Below the pieces are notes generated by a model. The model saw only the letters and a list, made by a program, of their open reading frames with translations. It had not been told where the DNA came from and made no database searches. Positions 57,750-64,000 of a DNA stretch of 64,000 nt are shown in pieces. The position numbers and the translations under genes were made by a program. Every line of letters begins with the position of its first letter. The first letter of the stretch is position 1. Origin of the DNA: Hymenobacter sp. BT559 (GTDB lineage Bacteria > Bacteroidota > Bacteroidia > Cytophagales > Hymenobacteraceae); contig NZ_JAGETY010000004.1 of NCBI RefSeq assembly GCF_017571525.1, positions 186,001-250,000 on the forward strand, given 5' to 3'.

Positions 57750-58304
57750 ATGAAATCCGCTTTTGCGCTGCTGCTGCTGGCCGCTACGTTTACGGCACGT
57801 GCCCAGCAAGTGGCTCCCGACCAAGGCCCGTCGGCCCCCATTCCGCAGGATAAAACGCAGCCTAGCCCGCGACTCAACCCCGCCGTGAGCGACCGCGCCG
57901 AGCACCTGAGCGACCAGATGACCCGCGACCTGCGCCTCAACGGCTACCAGTCGGCCCGGCTGCGCGCCATCAACACCGACAAGATAGGTAAGCTTGAAGC
58001 CGCTGAACGCCAGTATGCTAAGAACCCCGAGCAGCTCGATAAGCAGGCGAAGGCCATCTCGCACGAGCGCGACGCCGAGCTGCAAGCCGTGCTCTCGACC
58101 GACCAGTATACTGACTACTTCGACGCCCGCAAGCGCTACGCCCAGGCCGACCGCGACTATGCCCACAACGCCTCGGCCTCCATCCTGGTAAACTCGGTGC
58201 AAAACCCCGCCCCCGTGCGCGCCAACAACGCCACCATCGTGCCCACCAAAGCTAAGGAAACGCGCCGCGCCGGCGAGCCCTTCGGCCGCACGCTGCGCCA
58301 ATAA
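57750..58304 (+). CDS. Exported small protein, helical, unknown function
   Basis: 184 residues with a signal peptide (MKSAFALLLLAATFTARAQ). The middle is a helical stretch, SDQMTRDLRLNGYQSARLRAIN then a long charged helix (KIGKLEAAERQYAKNPEQLD), and ends in a basic tail. The length, periplasmic sorting and L-x-x-x-Q-type helices resemble periplasmic Spy/CpxP-like or DUF-type helper proteins, but no diagnostic motif (LTxxQ) is intact. It ends at a clear terminator. Confidence 0.6.
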   Translation: MKSAFALLLLAATFTARAQQVAPDQGPSAPIPQDKTQPSPRLNPAVSDRAEHLSDQMTRDLRLNGYQSARLRAINTDKIGKLEAAERQYAKNPEQLDKQAKAISHERDAELQAVLSTDQYTDYFDARKRYAQADRDYAHNASASILVNSVQNPAPVRANNATIVPTKAKETRRAGEPFGRTLRQ

Positions 58305-58336
58305 GGGCCCTAGCCGCTGGCATTTCTTTTAAAAAA

Positions 58337-58383
58337 AGAGCCGCTTCCTTCAGCCTACGAGGCTACAGGAGGCGGCTCTTTTC
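58337..58383 (+). terminator. Terminator after the helical exported protein gene
   Basis: Arms 58337-58356 and 58361-58380 (AAGAGCCGCxTCC type) form a 20-bp imperfect stem with a five-base loop followed by TTTT. A-run on the left side allows use from both directions. Confidence 0.8.
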
Positions 58384-58392
58384 TTGAATGGT

Positions 58393-58475
58393 GTAGAGAC
58401 GCATCCTTGCGTCTCCTCGTTGAACGGTAACCACCCTAGCGGCGCGAGTGAGGAGACGCAAGGATGCGTCTCTAC
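58393..58475. repeat. Perfect 26-bp inverted repeat next to the S9 peptidase gene
   Basis: Arms 58393-58418 and 58450-58475 (GTAGAGACGCATCCTTGCGT type) are perfect complements; the loop includes CCCTAGCG. It ends five bases from the S9 peptidase stop codon, so it may serve as its terminator. Confidence 0.9.
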
Positions 58476-58480
58476 AGCAG

Positions 58481-61297
58481 CTACTTACTCGACACCTCCA
58501 GGCCCCAGTTGCGGCCTTTTTCAACGGCTGGCACACCTTTGTCGAGCCACACGGGGGCGGGCGCGCCCTTCAGGTAATGGTCGAAAAACTGCAGCTCGCG
58601 GATGGAGATATCCTTGCGGTTTTCGCGCTTCACGAGGTTGTGGGCTTCGCCGTTGTATTGCAGCAGCCACACCGGCTTGCCCAGGCGACGCAGGTCGGTA
58701 AACATCTCAATGCCCTGATACCACGGCACGGCGCCGTCGGCGTCGTTCGACATGATAACCACCGGCGTCTGCACCTTGGGCAGCGAGAACAACGGCGAGT
58801 TGCGGATATACAGCTCCGGCTTCTCCCACAGCGTGCCGCCGATGCGGCTCTGGGTGCGCTCGTACTGAAACTGCCGGCTCTGGCCCGATTCCCAGCGAAT
58901 GCCGCCGTAGGCCGAGGTCATGTTCACGACCGGCGCGCCCGCCCAGGCGGCAGCGTACATGTTGGTTTGGGTGATGAGGTAGGCTACCTGGTAGCCGCCC
59001 CAGCTTTGGCCTTGGATACCAATGTGCGCGCCATCGACCCAGGCATTTTTCTTCAATTCTTCCACGCCCGAGTTCACGTATTCCACGGCCGAAGGGCCGG
59101 GCTCGCCCACCGTGTAGCTTATGTCGGGCGTGAAGACGAGATAACCATTGCTGGCAAACGTGGTGATATCCAGCCGCGAAGGCGTGGGCGCCGGCGCCTG
59201 GTAGCGGTAAATGCCGTCCGACAGCTTTTCGTAGAAATACGCCACCATCGGGTACTTCTTGCTAGGGTCGAAATTCTCGGGCTTGTAGAGCACACCGGTA
59301 GCGACGTGGCCCTTGGGCGTGGTCCAGTGCACCAGTTCGGCCGTGAGCCAGTTGTAGTCCTTCTGCTGCGGGTTAATGGCGCTGAGCCGGGTTTCGTGCA
59401 GCAAATCGGTGCTCACGTACAGGTCGGCCGACTGGCTCACGCTCGACTTCGTGTAGAGGTAGCGGCGCGCGTGCTTGGCCTGCTCCACGTTCGAGTAGGT
59501 CATCGGCGCCATGGCTAGCCGCACCGGCACCTTAGTGCTGGCAACGGGCTTGCGGTAGTAGCCCCAGGTTTTATCTACGTCGTTCTGGGTCAGCAGCAAC
59601 ACCTCTTCGCCGGGCTCAATAAACTTCTGCTTTTCCACCGGCAGGTGGTAGCGGAAGCGCAGCTTTTGCTGGCGGCCCAGACCGTTGGTAAAGTTGGTGG
59701 CTAGCCCCGTTTTGGGGTTGATTTTCCAGATATCGTACCGGTCGTAAAGCAGCACGGCCTCGTCGTTCTTGGTCCAGGCGGCCACGCCGTAGGGCTCCGG
59801 GTCGGTAGGCGAGTCGTTTTCCTCATCGGCAAAGGACACGCCTGTTTTCTGCGTCAGGTTAACAGTTTGATGGCTAGCTACCGAGTAGGCAAACCACGCC
59901 TTGGCCGCGTCGTCGTACCACACGGCGTAGCCGCCATTGGGCGAAATCTGGAATCTACTTTTCAGCGCCTGTGGGTTGATGGCCAGCCGCTTCCCCGTCA
60001 GCGTCGATACCAGGTAAGCCTGCTTACGGGTGTTGCCCTCCCACTGCATCGAAATGCGCTTGGCGGTATCGGTCACGGCCAGCACGTACTCGGCGTTGTT
60101 ATTCTCGGCCAGGTACGAGTCGCGCAGGTATTCGTCTTCGAGTTGGAAGAACTTATTGCCCTGCTTGGGGTAAATGACGGCCAGGTAATTGCGCTGCAAA
60201 TCCTTCTTCAGCGTCTTCAGCTGCATGGGCTGCAGGTAGTCGTCTTTGTAATTCCAGATGTCGAGCTTGGCATGTTCAAAATCGACCAAGGTCGTATCCT
60301 GCGGAATGGGGTCGGGCGCGGTGCCCAAAAACAGCTTCTCGCCATTGTCGCTAAACGTGAGCTTGCCAAACCCGCTCGGCGACCAGCCCGGCTTGAGCAC
60401 ACTAGCGCCAGGAGCCAGCAGCACGCGGGCGCTATCACGCCCAAAGTCGGAATAGTACAGGCTGAACGGCTTTATTAGGGCCTTCTCAGGGTGCTTTTCG
60501 GCGGTGAAGGCCAGCTGCTTGCCTGCGTCGTCAAAGGCCAGGTTCTTATACACGCCCTTGCCCCGGCTCAACTGGCGCAACTCACCGCTAGCCAGGTCAT
60601 ACACAAACAACCCTGACTTTAGGGTCTTGCTGCCTTTCGGCGCGGCCACCGCAAACGCCACCTTGTTGCCCGCCTTGCTGAGCTGGTAGTCGGTCACGGC
60701 CTCGAAGGTGCGGGGCTGGCCGGTGGCCAGGCTCAGCACGGTCAGCAGGGCGCCTTCCTTTTTGACTTCAAGTAGGCGGTCAGTGATTTTTTTGATGGTA
60801 TCGACGGGCGCCTTTTTCAACGAGTCTTTCACCGCCGGCTTCACGCCTAAAAAGGCCAGAACCGGCGCCCGCTCGGCCACCTGAAACGACTTGACATCGG
60901 CGTACTTCGTGAGCTTGCCCGTGGCCAGGGCATACACGCCGAGCGAATCCTTCGGCATCTGCTCGGGCTTTTTCTTCTTTATGCGGGCTTGCCGCACGTC
61001 CTGAAAGCGCGGCTTAATGGCAAACACCGCATACTTCGAATCGGCCGTAAACAGCGCCGAGTCGCCGCGGCTGACCTGGCGCAGGAGCTTGTTATCTGCC
61101 GTTTTCAGGTACAGCACGGCGTCGCCTTGCTGCGGCCGCACCTGGTACAACACATACTTGCCATTGTCGCTAATGCGCTGCCGCGCAATGCTTTGCCACT
61201 GGTCGTATACCGAGTGGTCGATGGGCTTTTTGGGCGCTTGCTGGGCTAGCACCGGCGCGCTGGCCAGGCCGGCAAGTAAGAGTAAATACTTGTGCAT
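58481..61297 (-). CDS. Secreted S9-family prolyl oligopeptidase/dipeptidyl peptidase
   Basis: 938 residues with a signal peptide (MHKYLLLLAGLASAPVLAQ). Residues 30 to about 640 form the beta-propeller type N-terminal domain (ISDNGKYVLYQVRP, LTFSDNGEKLF). The alpha/beta-hydrolase domain has S765 in GQSWGGYQ, D852 in MSNDADGAVPWYQ and H886 in GEAHNLVKRENR, the complete triad in S9 order. It cleaves peptides outside the cytoplasm. It is long for the family because of the propeller insertions. Together with the M1 and M28 enzymes it suggests peptide feeding. Confidence 0.92.
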   Translation of the reverse strand: MHKYLLLLAGLASAPVLAQQAPKKPIDHSVYDQWQSIARQRISDNGKYVLYQVRPQQGDAVLYLKTADNKLLRQVSRGDSALFTADSKYAVFAIKPRFQDVRQARIKKKKPEQMPKDSLGVYALATGKLTKYADVKSFQVAERAPVLAFLGVKPAVKDSLKKAPVDTIKKITDRLLEVKKEGALLTVLSLATGQPRTFEAVTDYQLSKAGNKVAFAVAAPKGSKTLKSGLFVYDLASGELRQLSRGKGVYKNLAFDDAGKQLAFTAEKHPEKALIKPFSLYYSDFGRDSARVLLAPGASVLKPGWSPSGFGKLTFSDNGEKLFLGTAPDPIPQDTTLVDFEHAKLDIWNYKDDYLQPMQLKTLKKDLQRNYLAVIYPKQGNKFFQLEDEYLRDSYLAENNNAEYVLAVTDTAKRISMQWEGNTRKQAYLVSTLTGKRLAINPQALKSRFQISPNGGYAVWYDDAAKAWFAYSVASHQTVNLTQKTGVSFADEENDSPTDPEPYGVAAWTKNDEAVLLYDRYDIWKINPKTGLATNFTNGLGRQQKLRFRYHLPVEKQKFIEPGEEVLLLTQNDVDKTWGYYRKPVASTKVPVRLAMAPMTYSNVEQAKHARRYLYTKSSVSQSADLYVSTDLLHETRLSAINPQQKDYNWLTAELVHWTTPKGHVATGVLYKPENFDPSKKYPMVAYFYEKLSDGIYRYQAPAPTPSRLDITTFASNGYLVFTPDISYTVGEPGPSAVEYVNSGVEELKKNAWVDGAHIGIQGQSWGGYQVAYLITQTNMYAAAWAGAPVVNMTSAYGGIRWESGQSRQFQYERTQSRIGGTLWEKPELYIRNSPLFSLPKVQTPVVIMSNDADGAVPWYQGIEMFTDLRRLGKPVWLLQYNGEAHNLVKRENRKDISIRELQFFDHYLKGAPAPVWLDKGVPAVEKGRNWGLEVSSK

Positions 61298-61410
61298 TCG
61301 AGCGAAGATGAGCCACCTAGGCTCAGAAGTAGAAACCGAAGTTAAGGTTGAAGGCAGTCAGTTCTAAAGGCGTTGCTAGCCCCGCTCTGGCTGCGCAAAT
61401 CTGAGAAAAG

Positions 61411-61445
61411 AAAAAGCCTTTCTACAAAAAGTAGAAAGGCTTTTA
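61411..61445 (-). terminator. Terminator after gldC
   Basis: A perfect 14-bp stem (AAAAGCCTTTCTAC at 61412-61425 with GTAGAAAGGCTTTT at 61431-61444) with A/T runs on both sides. It lies 20 bases past the gldC stop codon on the minus strand. Confidence 0.85.
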
Positions 61446-61465
61446 TAGCAAAAGCAGAAATCGTT

Positions 61466-61804
61466 TTACTGGTTGGTGGCGCCCTGCTCGTCGATGTAGT
61501 CGCTGAGTTCTTTGCAGAGCTTGCGCATCATCTCGGCCATTTTTTTGTCGCCGGTGGCGGTCTGAATGGTTTCGGCCATTGAGCCGATATTATCGACCAC
61601 GAAATACTTCATGGCATCGGTGGGCATGTCCTTGGTCCAGAGGTCGATTTTCATCGTCGCATCAGCGTTGCGGTCCCAGATGGCTACGTTGATAGCCTTG
61701 GCAAACTGAATATCGGGCCCCGCATCGGTGGCCTGCCAGCTGATGGCCTCGGGCACCTTCTGGTCGTCGAGGGCAATGCTGAAACGGATTTCTGATTTTT
61801 TCAT
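61466..61804 (-). CDS. gldC: Gliding motility protein GldC
   Basis: 112 residues, the usual GldC size. It starts MKKSEIRFSIALDDQKVPEAISW and contains FAKAINVAIWDRNADATMKIDLWTKDMP, as in Bacteroidota GldC proteins. In Flavobacterium GldC is a cytoplasmic accessory of gliding motility that improves the system but is not strictly required. It points to gliding/T9SS capability in this organism. It sits between two inverted repeats and a terminator. Confidence 0.93.
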   Translation of the reverse strand: MKKSEIRFSIALDDQKVPEAISWQATDAGPDIQFAKAINVAIWDRNADATMKIDLWTKDMPTDAMKYFVVDNIGSMAETIQTATGDKKMAEMMRKLCKELSDYIDEQGATNQ

Positions 61805-61826
61805 CGGAGGGTCTTTTATTACAACA

Positions 61827-61938
61827 ATCGTCTGTCATTGCGAGCTTGCGAAGCAATCTTTCCTCATCGTTCGCTTCGTTAGGTTAGTACCCCTAGCGTA
61901 AGGAAAGATTGCTTCGCAAGCTCGCAATGACAGACGAT
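61827..61938. repeat. Inverted repeat between dnaN and gldC, 38-bp arms
   Basis: Arms 61827-61864 and 61901-61938 (GTCATTGCGAGCTTGCGAAG type) are perfect complements. The loop holds GTACCCCTAGCG as in the copy before hemL. Confidence 0.9.
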
Positions 61939-61958
61939 TTTATCTGATTATCAGATGC

Positions 61959-63083
61959 TTACACGTAGTTATTGAGCATCACTGGCATTACCAGCATCAG
62001 GATGCTTTCGTTTTCATCGGCCTGGGCGGGCATCAGCAGGCCGGCGCGGTTGGGCGTGCTCAGCTCCAGCGTGATTTCTTCCGAGTCGATGTTGCTCAGC
62101 ATTTCGAGCAGGAAGCGGGCGTTGAAGCCGATTTCCATGTCCTCGCCGTCGTACTGGCAGGCTAGCGTTTCCTTGGCTTCGTTCGAGAAGTCGAGGTCTT
62201 CGGCCGAAATTACCAGTTCCGAGCCCGTGAGGCGCAGGCGCACCTGGTGCGTAGTCTTGTTGGAGTAGATGCTGATGCGGCGCACCGAGTTCAGCAGCTC
62301 GGCTCGGTTAATAGTCAGCTTATTGGGGTTGCTGACCGGGATAACGTTCTCGTAGTCGGGATAGCGCTCGTCGATGAGGCGGCACACCAGGCGCATCTGG
62401 TTGAACGAGAAGAAGGCGTTGCTCTGGTTGAACTCGACACGTACCGGCGCGGCCTCCGAGGGCAGCGAGCTTTTCAGCAGGTTGAACGCCTTGCGCGGGA
62501 TGATGAGGTTGGCAGTTTGGCCGGCGCCTACGTCCTGGCGGCGGTAGCGCAGCAGGCGGTGGCCATCGGTAGCCACGAAGGTTACCTGGGCCTCGCCCAG
62601 CTGCACCAGGATGCCGGTCATGGCGGGGCGCAGCTCGTCGGTGCTTACCGCGAAAATGGTCTTGTTGATGGCCCTAGCCAGCGACGACGACGGAATCTCG
62701 ACCGGAGCCGAGCCCTTCACCACCGGCACGCGGGGGAAGTCGGCCGCGTTTTCGCCAGCCAGCTTGTAGCGGCCGTTGGCCGAGCTGATTTCGATGGTGT
62801 AGGTTTCCTCGTCCAGGGTGAAGGTCACGGGCTGGTCGGGCAGGTTTTTGAGCGTGTCGAGCAGGATGCGGGCCGGCGCGGCAATGCGGCCCGATTCGCG
62901 GGCTTCGATGGGCAGCTCGGTTATCATGCTCGTCTCCAGGTCGGAGGCGGTGATGGTGAGCTTGCCGGGCTCAATCTCAAACAGGAAGTTCTCGAGGATG
63001 GGCACCACGGGGTTGTTCGTGACCACGCCGTTGATGCTCTGGAGCTGCTTGAGCAGGGCCGAGGACGAAACAATGAACTTCAT
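61959..63083 (-). CDS. dnaN: DNA polymerase III beta subunit (sliding clamp)
   Basis: 374 residues, normal length, start MKFIVSSSALLKQLQSING. Three clamp domains are recognisable by SGRIAAPARILLDTLKNLPD, FAVSTDELRPAMTGILVQ and VTFVATDGHRLLRYRRQD; the C-terminus ends ILMLVMPVMLNNYV. It tethers polymerase to DNA. The gene is not beside dnaA or an origin here. A TATCTTTG box lies 37 bases upstream. Confidence 0.97.
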   Translation of the reverse strand: MKFIVSSSALLKQLQSINGVVTNNPVVPILENFLFEIEPGKLTITASDLETSMITELPIEARESGRIAAPARILLDTLKNLPDQPVTFTLDEETYTIEISSANGRYKLAGENAADFPRVPVVKGSAPVEIPSSSLARAINKTIFAVSTDELRPAMTGILVQLGEAQVTFVATDGHRLLRYRRQDVGAGQTANLIIPRKAFNLLKSSLPSEAAPVRVEFNQSNAFFSFNQMRLVCRLIDERYPDYENVIPVSNPNKLTINRAELLNSVRRISIYSNKTTHQVRLRLTGSELVISAEDLDFSNEAKETLACQYDGEDMEIGFNARFLLEMLSNIDSEEITLELSTPNRAGLLMPAQADENESILMLVMPVMLNNYV

Positions 63084-63119
63084 AAAATTGGTGGGTTTAA
63101 GCTAGGTTTTGGCAGGGGG

Positions 63120-63127
63120 CAAAGATA
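63120..63127 (-). promoter_or_regulatory. dnaN promoter -7 element
   Basis: Minus-strand TATCTTTG matches TAnnTTTG, 37 bases before the ATG at 63083. Confidence 0.65.
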
Positions 63128-63207
63128 CGCTGAGGCCGCGGGGTTTTGGAAGACAATGGCTGGCAAATCTGGCTAGCCCCGCCGCTAGGGTATAGCTCCA
63201 TTTATTA

Positions 63208-63756
63208 CTACTTGCCCGACAAATTAATTGCCAATTGGCTGCCTTGTTCCGAGTAAAGCAAAATCTCTATAGACGGCGCGTGAACTAGCGATAGCGAGCC
63301 GCCATAGACAGTAGAGATTTCGGTGCGATATACACTTTTCGCTTCAATTGCCTTTGCAGAAGCGTCAGGCAAGAGTAATCCAGAAACCTGACCAAAACTC
63401 AGCCACTCTTTCAATCTTGCGTTGTTTATTAATATAGATTCGGCACTACCTATTACTCGGTAATCATTGTCATTTTCGCTGAATTCCTGAAATGAGCAGA
63501 AAACGTTCTGCAACTTAATAATCAAAAAAGGCCAATCTTCTAGATTATGACAAAATACTTTATTCCAAAAAGCATCTAGCTTAATTACCAAAATCCACGA
63601 GTTAGCGTCCTCAAAATAGGTATTATACCAATAGGAATCATGCAGCGTTATTACCGCCAATAGGTCGCACATTGAAGCTTTAGTGGCTTTTTTCCAATCA
63701 AAAGAAGTGGTCAACACTTTGCTAGCTAGCCAAACAGGGTATTTTTCCGCTTGCAT
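63208..63756 (-). CDS. Orphan protein of unknown function, AT-rich
   Basis: 182 residues from ATG 63756 (MQAEKYPVWLASKVLTTSF); the frame is open upstream only through the ychF terminator. It is rich in aromatic and polar residues (YWYNTYFEDANSWILVIKLDAFWNK, LIIKLQNVFCSFQEF) with no signal peptide, and its codon use is clearly more AT-rich than the flanking genes. No family recognised; small proteins with this look are often immunity or accessory proteins of transferred loci. It lies between housekeeping genes dnaN and ychF. Confidence 0.55.
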   Translation of the reverse strand: MQAEKYPVWLASKVLTTSFDWKKATKASMCDLLAVITLHDSYWYNTYFEDANSWILVIKLDAFWNKVFCHNLEDWPFLIIKLQNVFCSFQEFSENDNDYRVIGSAESILINNARLKEWLSFGQVSGLLLPDASAKAIEAKSVYRTEISTVYGGSLSLVHAPSIEILLYSEQGSQLAINLSGK

Positions 63757-63775
63757 TTTCAACGAATCGTTAACG

Positions 63776-63807
63776 TAAAAAGCCCCAGCCGTTACTGGCT
63801 GGGGCTT
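63776..63807 (-). terminator. Terminator after ychF
   Basis: AAGCCCCAGCC (63780-63790) pairs with GGCTGGGGCTT (63797-63807), six-base loop, followed on the minus strand by TTTTTACG. Confidence 0.85.
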
Positions 63808-63834
63808 CCAAGATACTGCTAGCCACACCAGGCG

Positions 63835-64000
63835 CTACACGTTAAAGCGGAAGTGCATGATGTCGCCATCCTGCACCACGTAGTCTTTGCCTTCGACGGC
63901 CATTTTGCCGGCTTCCTTGATTTTTACCTCGGTTTTGTATTCCTGGTAATCGGCCAGCTTGATAACCTCGGCGCGAATGAAACCCTTCTCAAAATCAGAG
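63835..64000 (-). CDS. ychF: C-terminus of the ribosome-binding ATPase YchF (partial)
   Basis: The last 54 codons are in the window; the gene continues past the right edge. The segment [19 protein letters not shown] and [20 protein letters not shown] is the conserved TGS domain end of YchF/OLA1, an ATPase of the GTPase fold that binds the ribosome and affects translation under stress. Stop TAG at 63835, then a clear terminator. Confidence 0.95.
   Translation of the reverse strand, partial: SDFEKGFIRAEVIKLADYQEYKTEVKIKEAGKMAVEGKDYVVQDGDIMHFRFNV

Noticed and set aside
58448..59518. Open frame of 356 codons opposite the S9 peptidase
   Set aside because: Starts in an inverted repeat and mirrors a well-defined peptidase; no motif.
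62247..63176. Open frame of 309 codons opposite dnaN
   Set aside because: Shadow of the clamp gene; composition typical of antisense frames.
1..64000. CRISPR array
   Set aside because: The repeats are inverted, of several families and far apart; no regularly spaced direct repeats and no cas gene.
1..64000. tRNA or rRNA genes
   Set aside because: No cloverleaf with a GTTCGAATCC-type arm and no rRNA sequence was recognised; the only structured RNAs supported are ffs and the SAM riboswitch.

Overview
The window looks like a chromosomal segment from a GC-rich member of the Bacteroidota, most like Hymenobacter or a close relative (Cytophagales). The clues are a gliding-motility gene (gldC), a large secreted protein with the C-terminal sorting domain of the type IX secretion system, AT-rich intergenic spacers in otherwise GC-rich DNA, and repeated use of the Bacteroidota promoter -7 element TAnnTTTG (15 copies annotated, most of them 10 to 150 bases upstream of a gene). 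No tRNA, rRNA, CRISPR array, transposase, prophage or restriction system was seen.

Layout. 1-8.5 kb, minus strand: secreted M28 peptidase, a HIT domain protein fused to a nuclease-A-inhibitor-like domain, greA with a terminator-like hairpin in its leader, a D-2-hydroxyacid dehydrogenase, a small secreted protein, rsmA, a GNAT acetyltransferase and an M1 aminopeptidase. 8.6-19.1 kb, plus strand: leucyl aminopeptidase, a frameshifted small gene, a flavin monooxygenase, pdxA, then the colinear housekeeping block yceD-rpmF-plsX-fabH-efp-accB-accC (ribosomal protein L32, fatty-acid start-up, EF-P, acetyl-CoA carboxylase) and a lipoprotein. ffh lies convergent at 19.1-20.5 kb; its RNA partner ffs (SRP RNA) is found at 45.8 kb.

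20.6-37.7 kb is a surface-glycan locus built around pseudaminic acid: glycosyltransferase, pseB, pseC, aldo/keto reductase, SDR reductase, a cytidylyltransferase in the PseF position, a PseG-PseH fusion, pseI, then a hexapeptide acyltransferase, a PIG-L deacetylase, a GT-B-like protein, a NodB-like deacetylase and a flippase. A T9SS cargo gene on the opposite strand interrupts it. Part of this locus (about 28-33.6 kb, again around 35-36 kb) is visibly poorer in GC than its flanks.

37.8-45.9 kb is a minus-strand run: an amino-acid permease behind a SAM-I (S-box) riboswitch, an HD-domain hydrolase, a frameshifted membrane-protein remnant, a Gfo/Idh/MocA oxidoreductase plus DegT aminotransferase plus GT2 (a second sugar-modifying module), an FtsE-type ATPase, a 67-residue protein, fructose-6-phosphate aldolase and ffs. 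46-64 kb is mixed housekeeping: guaA, an amidotransferase, dgt, an ArnT-like membrane glycosyltransferase, a DUF1361 membrane protein, a TPR plus periplasmic-binding-protein hybrid, hemL, dcd, an S9 peptidase, gldC, dnaN and the 3' end of ychF.

Most larger spacers carry imperfect or perfect inverted repeats of about 35-120 bp that fall into several families, some inside operons and leaders. The observations most worth following are the SAM riboswitch on an unassigned permease, the HIT-NuiA fusion, the greA leader hairpin, the pseudaminic-acid locus with its acyl-exchange gene pair, two single-base frameshifts and the frequency of CTAG.
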